Source: Methylomonas sp. (GTDB lineage: Bacteria > Pseudomonadota > Gammaproteobacteria > Methylococcales > Methylomonadaceae). Taken from it: a stretch of 28,136 nucleotides of DNA. The translations under genes and the position numbers were made by a program. The stretch covers positions 1 to 28,136 of the forward strand of contig NZ_JALOBS010000049.1 of NCBI RefSeq assembly GCF_023228165.1. The letters are read 5' to 3'. Under the pieces are notes generated by a model. That model was not told the origin of the DNA, did not search any database, and saw only the letters and a program-made list of their open reading frames with translations. The number at the start of each line of letters is the position of its first letter. Position 1 is the stretch's first letter. This document shows, piece after piece, positions 22,085-28,136 of this stretch.

Positions 22085-24478
22085 ATGTCCACGTCCTCTC
22101 AATACATCCGCTGGTTTAACGAACTCACCATCAACGATATTCCGCTGGTCGGCGGCAAGAACGCCTCTTTGGGTGAAATGTACCGGCAACTGGCCGGGCA
22201 GGGCGTGATAGTGCCGAACGGGTTTGCGATTACCGCCGAGGGGTATCGTTATATGCTGGATCAGGCGAGTGCCTGGAATGACTTACATGCATTTCTGGAT
22301 GAAGTGGATGAGTCGGATGTCGGCGATCTGGCCCGACGCGCCCAACAAGCCCGCGATCTGGTGTATGCGGCGCCGTTACCCGACGATTTGCAACAGCAAA
22401 TTCTGGCCGCCTTCGAGCAGTTACAGCAGCAATACGGCGACGATTTGACCGTGGCGGTGCGCAGTTCCGCTACCGCCGAGGATTTGCCGACCGCCAGCTT
22501 TGCCGGTCAGCAGGATACTTATCTGAATATTCGCGGCGGCCATGCCTTATTGGATGCCTGCAAACGTTGCTTCGCCAGCCTGTTTACCGATAGGGCCATT
22601 CATTACCGGCTGGATCAGGGCTTCGATCATTTCAAAATCGGTTTGTCGATCGGGGTGATGAAAATGGTGCGCTCGGATTTGGCGGCCAGCGGGGTGATGT
22701 TTTCGCTGGATACCGAGTCCGGTTTTAAAGATGCAGTGTTTATCACCGGTGCTTACGGCTTGGGGGAAAACGTGGTGCAGGGGGCGGTGGACCCGGATGA
22801 GTTTTACGTGCATAAACCCACTTTTGCCCAAGGCTATCGCAGCGTATTAAGGCGCGTATTGGGGGCAAAAAAAATCAAGATGGTGTATAGCGACGGCCGT
22901 ACCCGCGAGCCGATTCGTAATATCGCCACCTCTAATGAAGAGCGCAGCCGGTTTTGTATCGAAGATGACGATGTGCTGACGCTGGCAGATTATGCGTTAA
23001 AAATCGAACAGCATTACGGCCGACCAATGGATATGGAATGGGCCAAGGATGGACTGGACGGCAAGCTGTATATCGTGCAGGCCAGGCCGGAAACCGTGGC
23101 TTCGCAACTGGTCGGCCATGTGCTGGAGCAATATCAGTTAAACCAGGCCGGCGAGGTGATCGTCAAGGGTCATGCCACGGGTAGCAAGATTGCCGCCGGC
23201 AGCGCGCGGGTGATCGATAATGTCGCCAAGCTAGCTACATTTAAGCCCGGTGAAGTGCTGGTGGCGGACATGACCACGCCGGATTGGGAGCCGGTGATGA
23301 AAACCGCCGCCGCCATTGTCACCAATCGCGGTGGACGTACTTGTCATGCGGCGATTATCGCCCGTGAACTGGGAGTGCCGGCGGTGATAGGCTGCGATAA
23401 TGCGACGGCTTTGCTCGAAACAGGCATGGAGGTTACAGTCTCCTGTGCCGAAGGCGATATGGGTAAAGTGTATCGGGGGCGCTTGGGTTTTTCCGTGCAG
23501 CGTACCGATCTGGCGCAGATGCAACGGCCTAAAACCAAAATCATGTTGAATCTGGGGAATCCGGAGCTGGCCTTTAAACATAGTTTTCTGCCGAATGACG
23601 GGGTTGGTTTGGCGCGTATGGAGTTCATCATCAGCGAATACATCAAGGCGCATCCGATGGCCCTGATTCATCCGGAAAAAGTCGAAGATGCCGAGGCGTT
23701 GCAGCAATTACAAGCTTTGACCCAGGGTTATGACAAGCCCGAAGAGTATTTCATTCAGCGTTTGGCGGAAGGTGTCGGTACCATCGCGGCAGCGTTTTAT
23801 CCCAAGCCGGTGGTGGTACGGATGTCGGATTTTAAAACCAACGAATATGCCACGCTGTTGGGCGGGCGTTGGTTCGAGCGCGACGAGGCTAACCCGATGA
23901 TCGGTTTTCGCGGCGCCTCGCGCTATGTACATCCGGCCTATGCCGAGGGCTTTGCTTTGGAATGCGCGGCAATGCTGCGGGTCAGGGAGCGGATGGGGTT
24001 AAAAAACATGATTTTGATGATTCCGTTTTGCCGCCGGGTCGAAGAGGCGCAAAAGGTCTTGGCATATATGGCCGCATGCGGCTTGCAACGTGGGGAGGAC
24101 GGGCTGGAAATCTACGTGATGTGCGAGATTCCGAATAACGTCATTCAGATCGATGCTTTTGCCGAATTGTTCGACGGCTTTTCGATTGGTTCCAACGATC
24201 TGACCCAATTGACGTTGGGCGTGGATAGGGATTCGGAAATCGTCGCCAACGATTTCGACGAACGGGATCCCGGTGTCAAGCAAATGATCCGCATGGCTGT
24301 GGAAGGATGCAGAAGAAACGGCAAACATTCCGGACTCTGCGGCCAGGCGCCGTCCGATTATCCGGAAATGGCGGAGTATCTGGTGGAAATCGGCATCGAC
24401 TCTATGAGCTTGAATCCCGATACCGTACTGCAAACCACCCGAAGGATTTTGGATTTGGAGCAACGGTTGGGGCGTTGA
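22085..24478 (+). CDS. ppsA: Phosphoenolpyruvate synthase (pyruvate, water dikinase)
   Basis: Converts pyruvate, ATP and water to PEP, AMP and phosphate, for gluconeogenesis from C3 compounds. 797 residues, the usual length. The N-terminal ATP-binding domain (about 15-350) starts GGKNASLGEMYRQL and includes VAVRSSATAEDLPTASFAGQ. The phosphohistidine swivel domain has GGRTCHAAIIARELGVPAV with the catalytic His at 421. The C-terminal PEP-binding barrel (about 480-790) ends with GLCGQAPSDYPE, whose cysteine (about 752) is the usual active-site residue. Single gene with a good ribosome site; the regulatory kinase/phosphatase partner often found next to ppsA is not in the window. All key residues are present. 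Confidence 0.98.
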   Translation: MSTSSQYIRWFNELTINDIPLVGGKNASLGEMYRQLAGQGVIVPNGFAITAEGYRYMLDQASAWNDLHAFLDEVDESDVGDLARRAQQARDLVYAAPLPDDLQQQILAAFEQLQQQYGDDLTVAVRSSATAEDLPTASFAGQQDTYLNIRGGHALLDACKRCFASLFTDRAIHYRLDQGFDHFKIGLSIGVMKMVRSDLAASGVMFSLDTESGFKDAVFITGAYGLGENVVQGAVDPDEFYVHKPTFAQGYRSVLRRVLGAKKIKMVYSDGRTREPIRNIATSNEERSRFCIEDDDVLTLADYALKIEQHYGRPMDMEWAKDGLDGKLYIVQARPETVASQLVGHVLEQYQLNQAGEVIVKGHATGSKIAAGSARVIDNVAKLATFKPGEVLVADMTTPDWEPVMKTAAAIVTNRGGRTCHAAIIARELGVPAVIGCDNATALLETGMEVTVSCAEGDMGKVYRGRLGFSVQRTDLAQMQRPKTKIMLNLGNPELAFKHSFLPNDGVGLARMEFIISEYIKAHPMALIHPEKVEDAEALQQLQALTQGYDKPEEYFIQRLAEGVGTIAAAFYPKPVVVRMSDFKTNEYATLLGGRWFERDEANPMIGFRGASRYVHPAYAEGFALECAAMLRVRERMGLKNMILMIPFCRRVEEAQKVLAYMAACGLQRGEDGLEIYVMCEIPNNVIQIDAFAELFDGFSIGSNDLTQLTLGVDRDSEIVANDFDERDPGVKQMIRMAVEGCRRNGKHSGLCGQAPSDYPEMAEYLVEIGIDSMSLNPDTVLQTTRRILDLEQRLGR

Positions 24479-24710
24479 GGGGTTTGTGGCGATTCGGCAC
24501 GCTTGGGGAAGCAAGATTTCTCGGCAAGTGCCGCCGCATTCCCTTACTATTAACCCCTTACCCTACCGTCTCTGTAACGAGCTATCCCGCTGGTCGACAT
24601 TCGCCTAAAGTCGTGATCGGACCTTGGATTTTTGCAGTATCGTTAACCGGTGGCCGTATTAATGGCCGCCACCATCCGTTGTATACCTTGAATAGGAAGA
24701 AATTATAGTG

Positions 24711-25508
24711 ATGTGGCTGCGTACCAGCTGTGAAATGAGTTTTGACGTCAGTGTCTCCACCCCGTTTATCCTGATGTTGCGACCGCGTAACGGCGCCAAT
24801 CAATGGGTGGCGCGCGAGTCGTATATGATCAAGCCTAATGTGCCGGTGTTCGAGTTTACCGATGATTACGGCAACCTTTGTCAGCGGCTGATTGCAGAGC
24901 CGGGTTTGTTCGCTATCCATACCAGTGCCGATATTCATACCAATGAGTATGTCGAGGTCTGCCCGGGTGCGCCCTTTGACGAAGTGCAAAATTTGCCGAA
25001 CGCGGTATTGACTTATCTGCTGCCGACCCGCTATTGCGAGTCGGATCGCTTTATAGAGCTGGCGCGGGAGTTGGTCGATAACGTGGCGCCAGGCTACGAC
25101 CAGGTCGCGGCAATCAATCAATGGATACGCCGAAATGTGCGCTTCAATCCGGATTCGCCCTATTTCCAGATGTCGGCAGTGGAAGTCAATCAGGCCAGGG
25201 AAGGGGTGTGTCGCGATCTGGCGCATTTGGGAATCGCTTTGTGCAGGGCCTTGTGTATCCCTGCCCGCATGGCGGTCGGTTATTTGCACGGCCTGCGGCC
25301 CATGGATTTTCATGCCTGGTTCGAGGCTTATGTCGGTGGTCGCTGGTATAGTTTTGATCCTACTCAGTGGGAGCCGCGCGGCGGCAGAGTGATCGTGGCT
25401 TACGGGCATGATGCCGCCGATGTGGCCATCTTTACGCAATTCGGGCCGGCTTTGTCGCCGATACACATGGCCGTGACCGTCGAAGAATTGCAGGGACCGC
25501 CGGAGTAG
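24711..25508 (+). CDS. Transglutaminase-like cysteine protease/transferase family protein (first of a pair)
   Basis: 265 residues from the ATG at 24711; a GTG at 24708 directly before it is equally possible, with AGGAAG upstream. An N-terminal beta-rich domain (TSCEMSFDVSVSTPFILMLR) precedes the transglutaminase-like core. The catalytic triad is visible: Cys about 167 in EGVCRDLAHLGIALCRALCI, His about 201 in DFHAWFEAYVGGRW, Asp about 216 in SFDPTQWEP. No signal peptide, so cytoplasmic. Bacterial members are mostly uncharacterised and may act as proteases or amidases rather than crosslinkers. It ends 6 bp before a second family member, so the two form an operon. The 230-bp gap after ppsA has no strong terminator. 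Confidence 0.9.
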   Translation: MWLRTSCEMSFDVSVSTPFILMLRPRNGANQWVARESYMIKPNVPVFEFTDDYGNLCQRLIAEPGLFAIHTSADIHTNEYVEVCPGAPFDEVQNLPNAVLTYLLPTRYCESDRFIELARELVDNVAPGYDQVAAINQWIRRNVRFNPDSPYFQMSAVEVNQAREGVCRDLAHLGIALCRALCIPARMAVGYLHGLRPMDFHAWFEAYVGGRWYSFDPTQWEPRGGRVIVAYGHDAADVAIFTQFGPALSPIHMAVTVEELQGPPE

Positions 25509-25514
25509 TTTGTA

Positions 25515-26375
25515 ATGCAGCGTTTGCGTATTCAACATGCGACGGAATATCAGTTTTTTAACACCGTCACCCTCAACCAGCATCAATTGTTATTGCGGCC
25601 ACGCGAAGGACATGATGTGCGTATCGAGACTTCAAAGCTGACTATCAGCCCTGCCTACAGCATCAAGTGGTATCGGGATGTGTTCGATAATTCCGTGGCG
25701 GTGTTGGATTTTCTACAGCCGGCCAATAGGCTCAGCATAGTCAGTGAAGTGGTAATTCAGCATTACGAAGCCTCGCCGTTGAATTTTTCGGTGGAAGCTT
25801 ATGCATTGAATTATCCCTTTGTGTATAAGGAGTCCGAACGCATTGATCTGGCCGCGTATCAACAACCTTTGTTTCAGAACGACCAGCCGGCGGTTATGGC
25901 TTGGTTACGGGAGATCGGCCTGCATTCGCGCAGTATGGAAACCTTATGTTTGCAGGAAAAATTGAATCAGGCCATCCACAGTCGATTTCGTTATCAAATG
26001 CGCGAAGAAGCCGGCGTGCAATCGCCCGGACAAACCTTGCGCATGGGCAGCGGCTCATGCCGTGACTATGCCACGCTGTTTATAGAAGCCTGTCGCTGTC
26101 TGGGATTGGCCAGCCGATTTGTCAGCGGTTATTTGCATGCGCCGGCCACGGAAGCCGGTAACGCCTCGACACACGCTTGGGCCGAAGTCTATTTGCCCGG
26201 CAAGGGTTGGCAGGGTTTTGATCCCACCGTAGGCGAGCTTACCGGCAATCGCCATATTGCTGTGGCCGTGGCGCGTAATCCGGAATCCATACCGCCGGTC
26301 TCCGGCAGTTTTATAGGTCCTGGGCCGATCTTGCCGGTCATGCTGGTCAATGTACAGGTGAATTTACTGGATTGA
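25515..26375 (+). CDS. Transglutaminase-like family protein (second of a pair)
   Basis: 286 residues; GGAG lies 9 nt before the ATG. It carries the N-terminal transglutaminase-associated beta domain (LRIQHATEYQFFNTVTLNQHQ with LLLRPREGHD) and the core with Cys182 in GSGSCRDYATLFIEACRCLG, His220 in STHAWAEVYLPGKGW and Asp236 in GFDPTVGE, so the triad is complete. No signal peptide. Relatives commonly sit beside an ATP-grasp and an alpha-E-domain protein; neither is present here, and the partner is another transglutaminase-like protein instead. Its 3' end meets the antiporter gene convergently, with only 4 bp between stops. Confidence 0.92.
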   Translation: MQRLRIQHATEYQFFNTVTLNQHQLLLRPREGHDVRIETSKLTISPAYSIKWYRDVFDNSVAVLDFLQPANRLSIVSEVVIQHYEASPLNFSVEAYALNYPFVYKESERIDLAAYQQPLFQNDQPAVMAWLREIGLHSRSMETLCLQEKLNQAIHSRFRYQMREEAGVQSPGQTLRMGSGSCRDYATLFIEACRCLGLASRFVSGYLHAPATEAGNASTHAWAEVYLPGKGWQGFDPTVGELTGNRHIAVAVARNPESIPPVSGSFIGPGPILPVMLVNVQVNLLD

Positions 26376-26379
26376 CGGG

Positions 26380-27582
26380 CTAGTCGCCCATGTCGCTGGC
26401 ACGGGTTTGCTCGGTTTGTTTGGCGTCTTCGATGAATTTGTGCGCCAGGATAGGGAACAGCAATACCGAGATCATGCCGGCACTCACCAGGACGGCGGCC
26501 CGGTCGGTCGGTAACAGGCCGGACGTGACGCCGATTTCGGAAATGATCACGATCAAGGGCAGGCCGGTTGCGGAATACAGGGCAAACGGCAGTCTGTCCG
26601 AAGCTTTCAACAGGCCTTTGTAAAGCAGCACCGGTGCACCGCGCACCAATAACAGCAAACCAAGTAAGGCGATGATTTGCAACGGGACCAAAGGGTCGGC
26701 CCATAAGGCGCTGATGTTGAAACGCATGCCGGCCAAAATAAAGAAAAACGGAATCAAAAAGCCGTAGCCGATCGCATCGAGTTTATACCGCAAAATGGCG
26801 CCGCCTTCGGTACGGGTGGTTAGGTTGACCACCAGGCCGGCCGCAAAGGCGCCGATCACCACATTGATGCCGAATTGATACGCCAATGCCACCAGTAATG
26901 CCTGCGCCGCGATGCAGATTCGCACCGGGAATTGGCCGCCCTGCTTCATGGCTTTAGCAATCAAATCCATCCATTCCGAGGTGCGCACCCGTATTGCCAT
27001 ATCGGCAACTAGAAAGGTAATCCCTACAAAAGCCAGCATGAATAGAGTGTGCCATACCGTGCTATGGGTGGGGATCAGCAAAAATGTTATGACCATCAAG
27101 GGGCCGAATTCGCCCATGGCCGCGGCGGATAACAACAGTTTTCCGAAATCGGTATTGATCGTGCCGGCTTGCCGCAATATGGGGGCCACTATTCCTAGTG
27201 CAGTGGTCGATATCGCGACCGCCGCTAATACCGGAGGAGCTTGAATCAGGCCGATACTATGAAATATGTTCATGAATACGATGGCTATGGCGAAAGACAT
27301 TAGCCATCCGCTTATGGACAGCGTCAACGGTTTGCCATGCATTTGATCCAGATCGATTTCCAGGCCCACCATGAACAGCAGAAATGTCAGACCCAATTCG
27401 CCCAACAAGGCCACCAGTCCGTCGGTGGACACCAGGTTCAAGATATGCGGGCCAATCAACATGCCCAGTAGAATTTCAGCTACCAGCAGCGGCATGCGGA
27501 ATCGGGTGGGTATTTGCGTCAGCAAGGGTGCCAACGCTGCCGCAAAGGCGATAAAAAAAAGTTCGCTATGAAGATTTTCCAC
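26380..27582 (-). CDS. Cation:proton antiporter, CPA2 family (KefB-like membrane domain)
   Basis: Polytopic inner-membrane exchanger of 400 residues that swaps Na+ or K+ for protons. It starts at a GTG (27582) with GGAGG 5 nt upstream. About 11-12 hydrophobic segments run the whole length, beginning FFIAFAAALAPLLTQIP. The family signatures LLVAEILLGMLIGPHIL and LGELGLTFLLFMVGLEIDLD are present, as are LAAVAISTTALGIVAPIL and VIGAFAAGLVVNL. There is no C-terminal TrkA-N/RCK nucleotide-binding domain of the kind found in KefB/KefC, so regulation by NAD or glutathione adducts is not expected; the tail is short and charged. Ion specificity cannot be told. Confidence 0.93.
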   Translation of the reverse strand: MENLHSELFFIAFAAALAPLLTQIPTRFRMPLLVAEILLGMLIGPHILNLVSTDGLVALLGELGLTFLLFMVGLEIDLDQMHGKPLTLSISGWLMSFAIAIVFMNIFHSIGLIQAPPVLAAVAISTTALGIVAPILRQAGTINTDFGKLLLSAAAMGEFGPLMVITFLLIPTHSTVWHTLFMLAFVGITFLVADMAIRVRTSEWMDLIAKAMKQGGQFPVRICIAAQALLVALAYQFGINVVIGAFAAGLVVNLTTRTEGGAILRYKLDAIGYGFLIPFFFILAGMRFNISALWADPLVPLQIIALLGLLLLVRGAPVLLYKGLLKASDRLPFALYSATGLPLIVIISEIGVTSGLLPTDRAAVLVSAGMISVLLFPILAHKFIEDAKQTEQTRASDMGD

Positions 27583-27681
27583 GGCAGCCTCCGTATTCGT
27601 TATTGTTATTAATGGGATCGGGTCCGATGGCGTTTTGGCCGGGACGGTTTACACCGCGCCAACCGGTAAATCAGCTTGCTC

Positions 27682-27711
27682 AGTCTAGGGGGTGTTCCAT
27701 TTGGCTGTCAA
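27682..27711 (-). promoter_or_regulatory. Candidate sigma-70 promoter of the antiporter gene
   Basis: Minus strand: TTGACA, 18 nt, TAGACT, about 100 nt before the GTG start. It lies between the transposase 3' end and the antiporter, so it could belong to the insertion sequence end or be the native promoter. Confidence 0.55.
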
Positions 27712-27760
27712 ACCTAATTCCAGCCGAGTTATAGCTCATAATTAGAGTCTGCTCAGCAAA

Positions 27761-28136
27761 TCAGCCTGTGCAATCGACCAACCGTATGGGCAAATTGAAG
27801 ATGACTCGCAGATATAAAAACATCTGTTCCCCAGCTTGGCTTAAAGCCGGGATAAAACCAGCGAAGCATCCTTTACGCAGGGCAAAAAAGATCCTGGCCA
27901 GGATCAGCGGGTTCATGACCAAGAAGATGCTGTTGATCCAGGCGAAAGAGGTGTTCGCCCGCTTGGCACGGATGTAGTTGAGCCGGTAGCCATTCTTGCC
28001 CTGGCCGAATTTGCCCTCAATGGGGATACGTCGCCGGTAATCTCGCCGACGCTGTTCCTTGGCCTGTTTCAACTGCTCACGGTTTTCATCGGTCTCTTGT
28101 TTCGGGCGGCCCAACGGCTTGCCGGCAAAGTGGATG
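27761..28136 (-). CDS. Transposase of the IS4/IS5 superfamily (C-terminal part, N-terminus off right edge)
   Basis: The frame is open from the right edge (IHFAGKPLGRPKQET) to a stop at 27761, about 125 residues, the C-terminal portion of a DDE transposase. YRRRIPIEGKFGQGK matches the Y(2)R(3)E(6)K signature exactly, with Tyr, Arg, Glu and Lys at the right spacing; the Glu is the third catalytic acid. The following GYRLNYIRAKRANTSFAWIN and membrane-like LVMNPLILARIFFAL are usual for IS5-type enzymes. The terminal inverted repeat of the element was not identified in 27583-27760, so its left boundary is unknown. Confidence 0.9.
   Translation of the reverse strand, partial: IHFAGKPLGRPKQETDENREQLKQAKEQRRRDYRRRIPIEGKFGQGKNGYRLNYIRAKRANTSFAWINSIFLVMNPLILARIFFALRKGCFAGFIPALSQAGEQMFLYLRVIFNLPIRLVDCTG

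Noticed and set aside
24582..25586. 334-codon open frame on the minus strand
   Set aside because: It is antisense to the first transglutaminase-like gene, which has a full catalytic triad; the antisense protein has shadow-frame composition.

Overview
The window looks like chromosomal DNA of a gammaproteobacterium. The proteins read as gammaproteobacterial, and the style (stacked FecI/FecR/TonB-receptor loci, PepSY reductases, many short palindromic repeats) would fit a methanotroph of the Methylomonas/Methylobacter type. That placement is an inference; no taxonomic marker gene is present.

Positions 1-20190 are a single-direction (minus strand) iron/metallophore-uptake region made of three copies of one module. 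A module is an ECF sigma factor (FecI-like), a membrane anti-sigma sensor (FecR-like) and a TonB-dependent receptor with an N-terminal STN signalling domain, sometimes followed by a PepSY inner-membrane protein. In transcription order: module 3 (fecI 20190-19678, fecR 19614-18637, frameshifted receptor 18549-16131), then tonB-exbB-exbD (15893-14010). Next is module 2 (fecI 13851-13318, fecR 13221-12238, receptor 12043-9578, PepSY 8882-7623, small exported protein 7581-7228), then a second tonB (6728-5916). Last is module 1 (fecI 5713-5207, fecR 5117-4047, receptor 3675-1261, PepSY running off the left edge). Receptor occupancy would signal through STN to FecR, which would release the sigma factor; TonB/ExbB/ExbD would energise the receptors, and the PepSY proteins are candidate siderophore-iron reductases.

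The most interesting signal is regulatory. Seven upstream regions carry a CGTC-type ECF -10 element, and these fall into pairs. fecR2 and receptor 2 share one -35-like block at identical spacing. fecR3 and receptor 3 share a different block at identical spacing. tonB2 and PepSY2 share a third. The receptor 1 promoter lies in a 104-bp segment present twice, 211 bp apart, with a relic of the fecR 3' end between the copies. Paired palindromes follow fecR1 and fecR2.

Positions 20191-22084 hold a repeat-rich spacer, a cytoplasmic-looking NlpC/P60-like protein (minus strand) and the promoter region of ppsA. Positions 22085-26375 (plus strand) hold phosphoenolpyruvate synthase and two adjacent transglutaminase-like proteins. 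Positions 26380-27582 (minus) hold a CPA2-type cation:proton antiporter. The right edge is the 3' part of an IS4/IS5-type transposase. Several palindromic repeat families fill the spacers. No rRNA, tRNA or CRISPR array was seen.
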